A stretch of 64,000 bases of DNA. It comes from Carex sylvatica (taxonomy: Eukaryota > Streptophyta > Magnoliopsida > Poales > Cyperaceae). The translations under genes were made by a program, and so were the position numbers. Location: positions 124,001 through 188,000 of the forward strand of contig CAXKVR010000221.1 in NCBI GenBank assembly GCA_964058845.1, written 5' to 3'. Under the pieces are notes generated by a model. That model saw only the letters and a list, made by a program, of their open reading frames with translations, ran no database searches and had not been told where the DNA came from. This document shows positions 47,201 through 57,409 of the stretch, piece by piece (within the stretch, counting starts at the first letter, position 1; each line of letters opens with the position of its first letter).

Positions 47201-48231
47201 TAGATGATATTATAACTATTACATGTATATCTGAAGAGGTACTTAATTCCCTGAACAATCTCATGGTTCTTGGTATCAGTGGATGCCTGTTGCTTAGGTC
47301 AATTGGGGGCTGGGACACTCATAGTACCCTTGAAGAATTTAATATAGCATCCTGCCCCAACCTTATCCTTGAAACATCAGTAGCAGCAAACAACAGAGGG
47401 CAAACTGAACCTAGCATTCTGAAAAAGGTTATATTCGGCGCAAGCCGGTTGCTTAGGTCGATTGGAGACTGGGACACTCATAATACCCTTGAAGAATTCA
47501 ATATAGTATCCTGCCCCAACCTTAATCTTGAAACATCAGTAGCAACAAACATCAGTGGGAAAACTGAACCTAGCATCCTTAAATCGGCTTTATTCAGTTC
47601 ATGTATTCCCCCGAATAATATGCATGGTTTAGTATCTCTAGAAACCTTGTGGATTTGGGACTGCCCAACCATAGTAAATCTTCATATCGGCTCTTTGAAA
47701 TCACTCATTGACCTGGTAGTACAGCGTTGTCCAAACCTAGTTTCACTAAGGGGCTTAGGTGACTTGTGCAATCTTAAATGTTTAAATGTGCGTGGGTGTC
47801 AAAAGCTCGAATGCTATGCAGATGCTGATAAGATGATCAAGCCAAATAATCTTTACATCAGCAGATTGTCACTTATTAAAGAACTCATCTCCAGAGACGG
47901 GCATTCTTCTTTGGTTTTTCTATGTCTTTGTGATGGGCAGCAAGAATACTTTTCTGAAGAAGAATGCGAGGTGCTTCATGATCTCCCTTCCTTTGAAGAA
48001 ATTGATTTCTACAATTGCAAAATACGCACATTGCCCACTCTGCAGTACCTTCGTTCTCTCAGAATTTTGAGCATTGTTAGCTGTGTAAATCTAACTTCTC
48101 TCCCGGACCTGCCGCCATCAGTTGAAATATTTTTAATGAATGGCTTCAATGAAGTGCTCACAAGGAGCTGCAAAGATACGAGTGATCCAAATTGGCATAA
48201 GATTTCCCACATCCCCGACAGGCTGCTATAG
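44296..48231 (+). CDS. CC-NB-LRR (NLR) disease resistance protein, single exon
   Basis: 1311 aa in one uninterrupted frame. An intracellular immune receptor that senses pathogen effectors. Order: N-terminal Rx-type coiled coil (about 1-165) with an EDVID-like segment (FYEAEHVLGLVEY, 93-105); NB-ARC with P-loop GMGGSGKTT (222-230), kinase 2 YLLVLDDVW (297-305), RNBS-B GSKILVTTR (328-336), GLPL variant RLPLA (395-399) and RNBS-D CFAFCSLFP (446-454); an MHD-position motif reading IHD (512-514) then LMHDLAEHV; and LRRs to the C-terminus. The NB residues needed for nucleotide binding are all present. The Met-to-Ile change at MHD is the one deviation in a regulatory motif. Two tandem in-frame duplications enlarge the LRR region. 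The ATG at 44296 fits the family's N-terminus. No stop or frameshift, so it is probably functional. Confidence 0.96.
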   Translation: MVVPLATAAIGWGFSAAGWLISPVLTRLLNKCFDELGLDPKFQSRKQILLKKLENLHTTLLPQLFILTDAAKQSPHFEAARLEKWLQKLKFAFYEAEHVLGLVEYQRLKKKVNSLFPSTSKSISKKLKDKLLKFSSEKKNLIKILENLENIVNEAMEFVALLNLPSSSGNNSTWNSRETISIPDSTVIGRDEDRDCIVKLLRETTTESTSTAESYSVVGIWGMGGSGKTTLAQYVCEHEKEVKYFDCVMWAHVSQKFSVHTIMRKIWESVSGSSCPNYENLDVLMSQVANKLRGKKYLLVLDDVWCDKGVSEQELNQLFAPLRDGKRGSKILVTTRNAEAARALCVMDLMKLPELSDEAFLSLFMSHALNGVKVNEHLEKELQAIGLKIVGKLCRLPLAAITVAGQLRRRPDPEFWSSMLNRSLLNDTMGALFLSYQYLPPSLQRCFAFCSLFPKGHRLEHDHLVNIWIAEGFIETEDNIEHMKDIANRYILELVSSSFFQISESDSNHYSIHDLMHDLAEHVSEGECFRIEIGEEKEIPSQTRHLFVGLEMFEEYMEKIYKLKYLVTIFVQMSSSNIYWKQVDLEDLFMNSKKLYVVHMQAVIVKRVPKSVIHLRNLRYLNLVTSLLDETHNSLNRLYQLRFLYSSGQIPDVGRLILLQDLPKIDVRTTSGFELKQLEHLRDLYGSLSINGLHNVESKEEAYRAKLSDKKGIQKLHFSWDYENRDVQRDIDVEILDGLCPPPQIKKLTIKGYRGKRFPRWISENNDNIIHLQHLEVVDCGGLEALHIINELSNLQHLEVADCGGLEALHIINELSNLLFLTISFLPKLKSWVSLPLTLTKLEISHCLSLAFVLKEDLEMIMSTKNTRISQIVTFMGNSQTDFMFQRVQEMIKLSDHDSIDEQTYSTISTDFQKCLEKMLDLICQLKDIYGELFLPPALRELRIKSCFITDKILARSLHGLTSLTQLTLDDIITITCISEEVLNSLNNLMVLGISGCLLLRSIGGWDTHSTLEEFNIASCPNLILETSVAANNRGQTEPSILKKVIFGASRLLRSIGDWDTHNTLEEFNIVSCPNLNLETSVATNISGKTEPSILKSALFSSCIPPNNMHGLVSLETLWIWDCPTIVNLHIGSLKSLIDLVVQRCPNLVSLRGLGDLCNLKCLNVRGCQKLECYADADKMIKPNNLYISRLSLIKELISRDGHSSLVFLCLCDGQQEYFSEEECEVLHDLPSFEEIDFYNCKIRTLPTLQYLRSLRILSIVSCVNLTSLPDLPPSVEIFLMNGFNEVLTRSCKDTSDPNWHKISHIPDRLL
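46609..46746 (+). repeat. Tandem 69-bp duplication in the NLR LRR region
   Basis: Units 46609-46677 and 46678-46746 encode LQHLEV(V/A)DCGGLEALHI followed by INELSN, 23 residues each, one LRR. They are identical apart from one or two bases, so the duplication is very recent and keeps the frame. Confidence 0.95.
47290..47607 (+). repeat. Tandem 159-bp duplication in the NLR LRR region
   Basis: Units start at 47290 and 47449 and encode LLRSIG(G/D)WDTH(S/N)TLEEF followed by NI(A/V)SCPNL(I/N)LETSVA, 53 residues, about two LRRs. They are more diverged than the 69-bp pair, with most changes in the variable positions. Confidence 0.93.
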
Positions 48232-49849
48232 TAATGATGTTGCATCTGATTAAAATTATCTTAAAAAATTGTTGCTGTGATGTTTGTGAAGTTCCAAATG
48301 ACAGTAATTATGCCATGTAGAGTACAACTTTAAAGTTGTTTATTTTTCACTAATTAATTATCTTTATAAGTTTACCAATCATACTGATATAATGATACAA
48401 TTAAGATAATCTTATCAAAAGTTCAGAACCCTGAGTTGCTTAAAAATATGTAGTTTAATGTGTTGTTCTGTATCCCTTTGATTGGATTCTTTGTGAATTT
48501 GGTGCTTCTGCAAATACTAATCAACAGTTCATTTGACTCCTTGCAGTTTTGTGATGGAGTTTCAACAGTGCTGAAAATAGAAGGAGAGAATAGAGATGAT
48601 TAATAGAAGAGTTACCTATCATTTACAATCTCCTGCTTTGTATTCGCTATTAATTGGAAAAACAGAAAAAAAATTGATAAAAAGAAGAAAAAAAACTGAA
48701 AAATCAAGAAAAGCTGTATTGTTTTTGTATGTAGTAGTATTTTTGTTGGTTTGGTTTCCTTCTATAATCTACGCCCAAGATATAAAAAAGTGAGGAAAAG
48801 GGGGGAAAAACAAAGAAAATGGTAATCTGGAGATAGTTTCTGTTTGTGTTATATATGTGGCAATTTATGTATTTGTGGTCATGTCAGTGTAACGGTGTTC
48901 TGCATAATTTGGTTTCAATCCTCAAAGAAAAATAAATAAATGTGTGGAACTTGATTGGAGAACCATTCCTCCCCAGACCCTGGTTTGCTTTTGCTATTTT
49001 GTATCCTGTTGTGAATTTTTTATCATGAAAGGACTGATTGGGAACGGGGTAATTATATGGAGGTCTCGATGAAGCTACAATTAATTAAGGTGCATCAAAA
49101 GAAAGACTTCTTTCTTTTACATACCCATATGCTCTTATTATATTGTTTATTATAAACTTATTCCATTTACTTCTCCCTTTTGAAATACCATATCTCGTGT
49201 AGGTCCGTGGATTGAGTCGTCCTTTCCTGAAAATTCAAGTTGGGTTCTTGCTTTTCCAGTAAATTTATTTTGTCAGATGTGTCTTTACTTCAGTATGCTT
49301 CAAAATTCAAAATATGGAATTTTAGAATTTGCTTTCGTTGTATCAATTGTAATCTTTGCTTTCATTGCAAACCATCTTAATTTTTTGTATTCTTATTGGC
49401 TACTGTAATAATAAAAAATATCGAAGTTATTGTGAGATAAGCGTCATTGAAGTGTGTGAACATGTTTACTCTTAGAGAACCAACTGAATACTGTGTGTGT
49501 TATCTCATGATAGTTCTTTTGTTTCATTTCTCATTTAAATGGGTGTGGTATATTTTTCGTTTAAAAAGTGCACGACTAGCCATATGCTATCCTGAAATTT
49601 TCAGTTACTGAATACTTCTACAGTTAAATTCCATTATCAAATTTATCTTACACACTCATCTGTAATGTTTTATCTTGAAATACTCCCCATATTTCAGCAA
49701 GTAATTTTAGCCACTCATCATTTAACTCTGATAGCTTCACTGTTCAAAATTTTTAGTTTACATTTTAAATTGATAATATATTTTCTAAACCTTCATTTAT
49801 TTTTAATAGGTTAAATAAAATATAAATCAAAAATATAATTAAATCAGAA

Positions 49850-50310
49850 ACTTTAAAACAATAAATTAAAAAATAGAATTTAAAAAACAGAAATTAAAAA
49901 GCAGAATTTAAAAAACAGAATTTAAAAAATAGAAATTAAAAAACAGAAAAAAAATCAGAATTTAAAAAACAGAATTTAAAAAACAGAAATTAAAAAACAG
50001 AATTTAAAAAACAGAATTTAAAAAACAGAAATTAAAAAACAGAATTTAAAAAAAATATAAAAACAGAATTTAAAAAACAGAAAGAACAGAAATAAAAACA
50101 GAATTTAAAAAACAAAAATTAAAAAACAGAAAAAAAAAAACAGAAATTAAAAAACAGAATAAAAAACAGAATTTAAAAAACAGAAATTAAAAAACAGAAT
50201 TTAAAAAACAGAATTAAAAAAATTAAAATTAAAAAGCAGAATTTAAAAAACAGAAATTAAAAAACAGAAACTAAAAAAACAGAAATTAAAAAATAGGAGG
50301 GAAAAATTTG
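49850..50310. repeat. A-rich minisatellite of AAAAAACAGAAT/AATTT units
   Basis: Roughly 460 bp of imperfect 14-16 bp repeats of TTAAAAAACAGAA(A/T) type. Strongly purine-biased on the plus strand and non-coding. Confidence 0.9.
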
Positions 50311-50334
50311 AAAAATTTGAAATTAAAAAAAAAA

Positions 50335-50545
50335 GGGTACGGATACGGGTATACGGGCACGGGCACGGGCACAGGTACATGGGTACAGGCACGGGCACAA
50401 AGGGCACGGGTATGGCAGGCACGGGTACATTTTCCGAAAAGACGTACCCTGCCAATTTTATACCCCTACCCGTGTACCCGTTTACCCGTCCTATACCCGG
50501 ACTCGGGCACGAGTACCTCAGGCATAGGGCACGGGCTGCCCTAGG
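50335..50545. repeat. GGGCACGGGTAC-type GC-rich tandem repeat
   Basis: Directly abuts the A-rich minisatellite. Units of GGGTAC/GGGCAC appear forward at 50337-50425 and as ACCCGTGTACCCG complements at 50465-50505, giving a foldback. Confidence 0.85.
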
Positions 50546-51451
50546 CGGGTGTTAGCAATCCTTTAGATATAGATATCTAATATCCAAATATCTGTACGGA
50601 TAGTGGTACGTATATAGTTTTAAATTTTAATTATCCGTATCCGAATAGTAGATATATATCAAATAATTTAATATATATTATGGAAAAAAAAAATATGTTG
50701 TTCATCATTATAATTAAATAAATATTATAAACTTTTGTATTTCTAATAATATTTATATGTTTTTTAATAAATAATAGTATTGAAAACAGATATCGATCCA
50801 AGTCCGTATCCAGAAAAAAAAAAAAAAAACTGATACAAATATGATTTTACCACTATCCAATCCGCATTCGATCTGTTTTCACCTCTAGATCAAACACATA
50901 CTAAAAAAATTCAATAACATAATTTTAATAAAATTTATATTAACAATTTAACATTTACATATTTGGATAAAATAAACTTCAATAGTCCAAAAGTGTTCTA
51001 AAATGCTAGAGTTCACCAAATTGTACATAAGTCAAATTTTCTTGAAATATAATGGGGGTCAACAGTATAAAAATTTCACAAAAAATATGAGGGTAAATTT
51101 TCTTGTATCCATAACATTTATTATAATTTATATAACAAAACTATATTTTTATTACATGTTTTTGAAAAAAAAAATGGGGGTCAATTGACCCCATTCTTGC
51201 ATACTATCTCTGCCTCTGTGAACACCAATCAACTTTTATGACTTCCTCTAAAGATCTATATTCATTATAATTTTGCAAAATAATACCGGCCGGCAAGTAA
51301 TAAAATGCATCCTCAAAATCAAAGAAACACAAAGCCAACATTACTTACATCATTAATGATTCATAATTTCTAGATCAAAGAAAAACACAACAAAAAACTG
51401 CATTACATATAAAAAGAAATTTGCATAGAGGAAATATATGCTACTATATGT

Positions 51452-52525
51452 TTATTGTATTTTAATGTTACTGAAAGACAGTACGGTATTGATTTTGCCC
51501 CTTATTTCAGCTATAATAGATGGAAAGCTTTTGCCCAAATCTACATATTCGTCAGTTAACATCCAACTAATTAGAGTTCCTGGCTCCGCAATGAAATCCA
51601 GGCAAGCATTTTTTAGGCGAGGAAAGTTGTGTTGCAGAGCGAAAGCCAAAGTGGTCGTAACCGTGTCAAGTGAAATGTGAGAACATAAATTATCCTCACA
51701 TAATGCCTTCAACCCTTCTATTGCATATCTATCAGAAGCTACAAACAAATGTTGTTTAAATTTCATCGATGTCTTCTCAGAGTTGCAACTTGGAACAAAA
51801 TCAGTATATATGAAGTGAAGCATTGCCTCGAATACCTCGGGGCACATGTCTGCAATTTTAATTTGTTTTTGTGTTGCCTCGGCCATATTTCCAAAGAGCA
51901 TTGCCTTAAATACAGGGGACCGTGCTGCCAGTATTAATCTATGGCACACAAAAGAACGATTTTCAACGCAAAAAGTTACATCAGCAGTCTCGCTACTTTC
52001 CAAGAGCTGCCCAATTTGGCGTTGTAAATCAAATGACTTCGGCACCCCAAGGGAGCACCTATTGTGGGGTATATCTGTGTTATCGATGGTACATATTAAT
52101 TCAAAACTACCATTGTTGACAATATCCTCCGCGAATAATAGTTGAGGATAATGGCCATAAGCAAATACCCGTCCCTCAAAAGGAGAATTTTGTATCGCAT
52201 ACCTGAACTTTTCTTCCTCTCCTTTGAGACGATACTGATGAGAAAGTGCAGATGTTGTGCCGTCTCTCTTCATGAGACTCAAACTGATTGTTGTGTTCAC
52301 GGTTTTGTATTCACCGTGAAGCCTAACAAGGAAAGAAGTACCACGGGACCACTCTGGACGTGTACCTCGTGGGTAACAGTCGATGACCCATTCATTGTCT
52401 AATGCATAAAATACGGGGGAGGAAACAAATTGCTCCGATTGCAGATCCTTAATCTCTGAGAGGTTAAATTTGAAATGGTGTGAGAATGAGACTTTGTTGT
52501 AGTTTACTGATGCTGAATTTGCCAT
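51452..52525 (-). CDS. MATH-BTB domain protein (BPM-like), intronless
   Basis: 357 aa. Proteins of this family serve as substrate adaptors of CUL3 ubiquitin ligases: MATH binds the substrate, BTB binds CUL3. MATH domain about residues 12-150 (HHFKFNLSEIKDL at the start; SFELICTIDNTDI near the end). BTB domain about 173-290 (ADVTFCVENRSFVCHRLILA, ARSPVFKAMLFGNMAEATQK, FEAMLHFIYTDFVP). A short C-terminal helical region follows (LKALCEDNLCSHISLDTVTT), typical of plant MATH-BTB proteins. The length matches the family. The lack of introns is typical of the expanded monocot clade. No damage seen; a duplicated short motif lies in its upstream flank. Confidence 0.95.
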   Translation of the reverse strand: MANSASVNYNKVSFSHHFKFNLSEIKDLQSEQFVSSPVFYALDNEWVIDCYPRGTRPEWSRGTSFLVRLHGEYKTVNTTISLSLMKRDGTTSALSHQYRLKGEEEKFRYAIQNSPFEGRVFAYGHYPQLLFAEDIVNNGSFELICTIDNTDIPHNRCSLGVPKSFDLQRQIGQLLESSETADVTFCVENRSFVCHRLILAARSPVFKAMLFGNMAEATQKQIKIADMCPEVFEAMLHFIYTDFVPSCNSEKTSMKFKQHLFVASDRYAIEGLKALCEDNLCSHISLDTVTTTLAFALQHNFPRLKNACLDFIAEPGTLISWMLTDEYVDLGKSFPSIIAEIRGKINTVLSFSNIKIQ

Positions 52526-54573
52526 GAGTTCTGAGAGACTACTTATAATATATTAAAACTTTGTGGAATTCAGATTCGGTTTCAAGCGAGTTTAGGGTTT
52601 AGAACCGGGTTGAGTTCTGGATTTGAAGTTTTTTGTTTTCTCCTGGCGTGGATGCTCGGACAATTTGGGTCACGATTTGGGGCAATGAATGGGTCATCGA
52701 CTGTTCACGATTTGGGTGGATGCTCGGACAATTTGGGACTACTCTATTTGCCTTACGGCCCCTTTCCTCTGCTCACGATTTGGGGCAATTTGAGTCCGAT
52801 TGTGGGTTTTTTTTGCGTCAATTTGGGTCATAAAGAGATTGATTCGGGAGAGTGAGAGAGTAGTCAATGGGAAGAAAGGAAACAAAGTTTTCTTGGGAGA
52901 GGAAAGGGGCCGAAAGGCAAATAGATGCATCCTTTTTAAATATACATGGTGTACTCATAGAGACATTTGTTCCACAGTGAACCAGGAGCAACATCTTTTC
53001 TAAATAAAATCATTAATAGAGGCATTTGGTCCATAGTGAACCAGGAGCAACGAGCTCTGATAAGATCATGATAATGACTGAAATTTTTATTAATAGAAAA
53101 TAAATAAATAAATAAATATCAAACAATGGATAAGAAAATAACGTAAATTTGACCACTGTGATCAAAACACTATAGTTGGTGGAGTTGAATTTTGTTGATC
53201 GAAATAAAAATAAAAAGAATTGAATTTATTTCTATTGTTCTTTTGAGGAAAAATAAGGATATCTGTCCTTATTTTATTTATTGATTAAAGTAAAATATGG
53301 TTTTGAGTTTTGAGTAAAAATTCCATATTAAAACGTTACAAATTGATTCAACTCTGTTGAATCCTTGAAGGAAAACAAGTAAAATAAAACTCTTCTCAAT
53401 CTAGTGTAGTATTTTCCTTGTATCTTGAACTTCACCTGTGAATATTCTTGAACACCGTTCTCTTCACAAAACAAACATTGTTAGTTTTTAATTGGAAAGT
53501 CTATATAATAGAAGGAAATGATTTCATTTTAAATGAAAATGACAATTTTATCCTTGTTACTTTCATAAGTATTTCTTTGTAAGCATTCTTTGTTATGCTT
53601 AATTAAAATCTTTGTACCGGTCTTTTCCGATTTCATTAATTTGTTTACCGGTCAAGAGTGTACCAGTAACACAACCCTCTTTGTACCAGTGATTGCATCA
53701 GAGACAACGATTTTTCATTGTTCATCCTTGCAAGCCTTTCAGTACCAGTAACCACATCAGCGGTACCAGTGTCTTCAGTGGTACCATTGACATTGTTGCT
53801 TCCTCTATGTGTTGGTCCTCCTCAGGAACACTTACGTACCAACAACCAAACCACCAGTACCAGGTGCACTATTGTCTCCAGTGGTAGCATCGGTACCATT
53901 GATACCAGTGGTACCATGCATGGCGTCGTCAGTCCATTGGCAAGTAGCCTCCTGAGCCGAGAGCTGCCTTTGAAGGTTGGTGACCTAATATTAACAAGCT
54001 GAAATTGATCTACCAAAATCAAACACAACTTAATCTAATTAAAGAAAATATAATTTACTAGGTAAGAAAGAAGAAGTTAAACAACTTGAGAAGTAAACTA
54101 ATGAAAAGAAGACAGATAGTTCCAACAACAGTCTCCACCAAAAAACATCACTTGTGCTTATATTTACTTTAAATTAGAATAGCCTTTAATTGGAACAAAA
54201 AGATACAAATAAATACAATAACAGCTTGTTGTTTGACCTTTGCTCGGACCATGATGAGAATTATTATAAAAAGCTGGGACCCAGCTACCAAATACCTTTT
54301 TCAATGCATTCCAAAGTGGAGCCTAAAATTTCTACTCATATGGGAATTATTATGAAAATCTGAAATCTAATTGAAGCAGTCTTACTTAGAAGTTAGTTAC
54401 CACAGACCACAATTTTTCAAACAGGTGGAAAAGAAATAACTAATTAAAAGTTAATGTATCCAAGCTAGCTAGCAAATACTGGGGGGACATACACTTCAAA
54501 TCAATGAGAAAATGGTAACTCAAAACAATGGGAGTTTTCAGTAAAGAGTTTTGGTAAGAATGTATGTGAATAT
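52526..54573. other. Intergenic region upstream of the MATH-BTB gene
   Basis: At 52648-52740 the motif GGATGCTCGGACAATTTGGG occurs twice, with CACGATTTGGG three times (52671, 52706, 52777). This G/T-rich 300-bp stretch is different from the surrounding AT-rich DNA and may be a leader or promoter. The rest is unassigned except for the GTACCAGT repeat block. Confidence 0.4.
53620..53930. repeat. Degenerate GTACCAGT repeats
   Basis: The motif (G)TACCAGT(G/A) occurs about a dozen times, spaced irregularly (for example TGTACCAGTAACACAACC, GGTACCAGTGTCTTCAGTGG, GATACCAGTGGTACCATG). One frame is open for 94 codons, but it is a Ser/Thr/Leu-rich by-product of the repeat. It resembles LTR-type low-complexity sequence. 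Confidence 0.6.
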
Positions 54574-55792
54574 ATATATATATAGAGTGGCTAATGTGCA
54601 TTCGGAAGCATATGGCCCGAAGTGCTTACGGTTCAAATTTGAAATTTCAAAACTCAAAAAGTCGATCCGAACCGTTCATCTTGTTCTCCATATTAATATG
54701 TGCTTGGAGACCAAATTTTACATTTTTTTGAAAAAAATTTACTATTTTTTTAGGTTTATTGAAAATCATTGTTTTTTAGACAAATCTAAATCATAAAAAA
54801 CAGCGATTTTTAATAAATCTAAAAAAATAGTAAAAAAATTTCCCAAAAAATATAAAATTTGGTCTCCAAGCACATATTAATATGGAGAACAAGATGAACG
54901 GTTTGGATCGGTTATTTGGACTTTGAATCCAGTTATTACTCTCTCTCTCTCTCTCTCTTCCTATCTCTCTCTATATATATATAGAGAGAGAGAGAGAGTG
55001 ACTAATATGATTTCGGTAGCATATGGGCCGAAGTACTACCGGTCCAAATTTAAAATTTCAAAATCCAAAAAGTCGATATGAACCGTTAGATGTGATCTCT
55101 ATATTGAAATGTGCTTGGAAACCAAATTTTATATTTTTTGAATTTTTTTACTATTTATTAAGCCACTTTGAAAATCGTTGATCCAACGGTGGCTTCTGAT
55201 TTTACTATTTTGTTAAGCGACTGTTGAATCAGCAATTTTCAAAGTGACTTAATAAATAGTAAAAAAATTCAGAAAAATATAAATTTGGTCTCCAAGCACA
55301 TTTCATATCGACTTTTTGAATTTTGAAATTTCAAATTTGACCGGTAGCACTTTGGCCTAATGTGCATTCGTATGCATATGGGCCGAAATACATACAGTCC
55401 AAATTTGAAATTTTAAAATCCAAACGGTCGATCTGAACTGTTCATCTTGTTCTCCATGTTAATTTGTGCTTCGAGACCAAATTTTATATTTTTCTGAATT
55501 TGTTTACTATTTATTAAGCCACTTTGAAAATTATTGATCCAACGGTGGCTGCACAAAACAGTAAAATCAGCAGCCACCGTTAGATCAATAATTTTTAAAG
55601 TGGCTTAATAAATAGTAAAATAATTCAGAAAAATATAAAATTTGGTCTCCAAGCACATATTAATATGGAGAACAAGATGAACGGTTCAGATTGACTTTTT
55701 GAATTTTAAAATTTCAAATTTGGACCATATGTATTTCGGCCCATATGAATACGAATGCACATTAGTCACTCTCTATATAAATATATATATAT

Positions 55793-56218
55793 AGAGGTTG
55801 GCTACTCTACTTACATAAGCATATGAGGGTATATGTTTATAACTCATTTTTTCATTTTTAAAATCCAAAAAGTCGATCTGAACCGTTAGATGTGATCTCT
55901 ATATTGAAATGTGTTTGAAGACCAAATTTTATATTTTTTTGAATTTTTTACTATTTATTAAGCCACTTTGAAAATCGTTATTTCAATGGTGGCTTAACAA
56001 AACAGCAAAATCAGAAGCCATCGTTGGATCAGCAATTTTCAAAGTGGCTTAATAAATAGTAAAAAAATTTAGAAAAATGTAAAATTTGGTCTCCAAGCAC
56101 ATTTCAATTTCGAAATCACATCTAACGGTTCAGATTGACTTTTTGGATTTTAAAAATGAAAAGATGACTTATAAGCATATACCCTCATATGTTTATGTAA
56201 GTAGAGTAACCAACCTCT
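55793..56218. mobile_element. Best-defined member of the TA-flanked foldback cluster
   Basis: Ends AGAGGTTGGCTACTCTACTT and its near-perfect inverse AAGTAGAGTAACCAACCTCT, flanked on both sides by TATATATATA. About 426 bp. The inverted arms cover nearly the whole element. Dispersed relatives of the inner arm occur at 24735-25125 and within 23737-24546. Confidence 0.85.
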
Positions 56219-56232
56219 ATATATATATATAT

Positions 56233-56710
56233 AAGTAAGTCTACCATACATTGTAATGCATAGGTATTTTTGTGAATTGGACTATAAATCACCAGATTCA
56301 AAGTCCAAATGACCGATCCAAACCGTTCATCTTGTTATCCATATTAATATGTGCTTGGAGACCAAATTTTATATTTTTTGAATTTTTTTTACTATTTATT
56401 AAGCCACTTTGAAAATCACTGATACAACGGTAATAGTAAAATCAAAAGGAATCGTTGGATCAACTATTTTCAAAGGGGCTTAATAAATATTAAAAAAAAT
56501 TCCAAAAAAAATGCAAAATTTGGTCTCCAAGCACATATTAATATGAAGAACAAGTTGAATGGTTTGGATCGGTCGTTTGGACTTTGAACCCGGTAATTTA
56601 TAATTCAATGCACAAAGATGCCTATGCATTGCAATGTATGGTAGCGTAATCATATATATGAGTAAGTCCATCATACATTGCAATGCATAGCCTCACTCTC
56701 TCTATATATA
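56233..56710. mobile_element. Neighbouring TA-flanked foldback element
   Basis: Outer arms AGTAAGTCTACCATACATTG and the inverse CAATGTATGGTAGCGTAATC, followed by a duplicated partial end (AGTAAGTCCATCATACATTG at 56661) and (TA)n. The inner arm is shared with the rest of the cluster. Confidence 0.7.
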
Positions 56711-56712
56711 TA

Positions 56713-57391
56713 TTAACAAGGAGTGATGAATAAAAGGTAGATGTCATACTTAAAAAAAAAATTACTACCTCAAAAAAGATAGATATCAAATTAAACATTT
56801 TTATTCAACACAGGTATAAATGAACTTTCAGCTCCAATTTTTGGGGCAAAAACTTGATGGTTTTCTACATAAAAGACAACTGGAGCGCTTGAAAAGGGTG
56901 TATGTGATATCCTGTCTAAATTATACAATCATGATTCACATAATTATTTGACATTAGAAAGAATGTGTATAATGAATTAATGATGCTCAAATCAATGCTA
57001 GGTTCCCACTGGTAAAGTCTTCCTCATGCATAATCTAGGAACCAAGCTTCATCAGTCTGAAATTTTGGGTTGTCACAATAATTCTAGGTTCGCACTGGGT
57101 TACATACTTCAACCAGCATGCTTGATTGCAGATACTTCACACAAACGAATTAGTAAAGGAGGAGAAACATCAGATTGGTAATTAGTGAGATTAATTGCCT
57201 CTAGAAGAAGCTCGGAGTTGATGGGTAGCTGAACCGAACTAGTAGTGCACAGCTATGCACTTGAATCGCGCTGGCCAAGCGTAGGACTGCCCCTTCTCCT
57301 CCGTTACGATCAGTGAATACCAAGACTTCATAATCTATCACGGTCAGATAATACCTCACACTTTCGTGGCTTCAAAGTCTAGAGACTATAT
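56713..57391. other. Intergenic segment left of the CACTA end
   Basis: No intact gene. The minus strand between about 57360 and 57080 contains stretches that translate into ordinary-looking protein sequence in different frames (see findings), suggesting a decayed coding remnant I cannot name. Confidence 0.3.
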
Positions 57392-57409
57392 CACTACTAG
57401 AATTCTGGT

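Larger units (their letters stand above)
48232..51451. other. Intergenic region downstream of the NLR
   Basis: The NLR 3'UTR may include a spliced part, since a TTGCAG acceptor-like site lies near 48545. The rest is AT-rich with two repeat blocks annotated separately, and remnants with GATATCTAATATCCAAATAT-type sequence at 50570-50880 that resemble a decayed transposon. No gene recognised. Confidence 0.45.
54574..56712. mobile_element. Cluster of foldback MITEs separated by TA/GA microsatellites
   Basis: At least four foldback units lie head to tail, each limited by (TA)n or (TC)n(TA)n runs (54571-54586, 54936-54998, 55773-55794, 56214-56233, 56699-56711). All share an inner arm containing GAACCGTTCATCTTGTTCTC or GAACCGTTAGATGTGATCTC, a TTGGAGACCAAATTTTATAT core, TTTACTATTTATTAAGCCAC and a hairpin centre, but their outer 40-60 bp differ unit by unit. 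No proteins are encoded. Confidence 0.8.

Noticed and set aside
52610..52855. 81-codon plus-strand frame upstream of the MATH-BTB gene
   Set aside because: Created by duplicated GGATGCTCGGACAATTTGGG motifs; two frames are open in parallel and neither resembles a protein family.
53718..54002. 94-codon plus-strand frame as a gene
   Set aside because: Composition follows the GTACCAGT repeats, the frame exists on both strands, and no family resemblance is seen.
57237..57246. CTAGTAGTG as a right end of another CACTA element
   Set aside because: Only nine bases match the inverse of the terminus; the sequence inside (TTCGGTTC inverse) does not continue the TIR and no subterminal repeats adjoin it.
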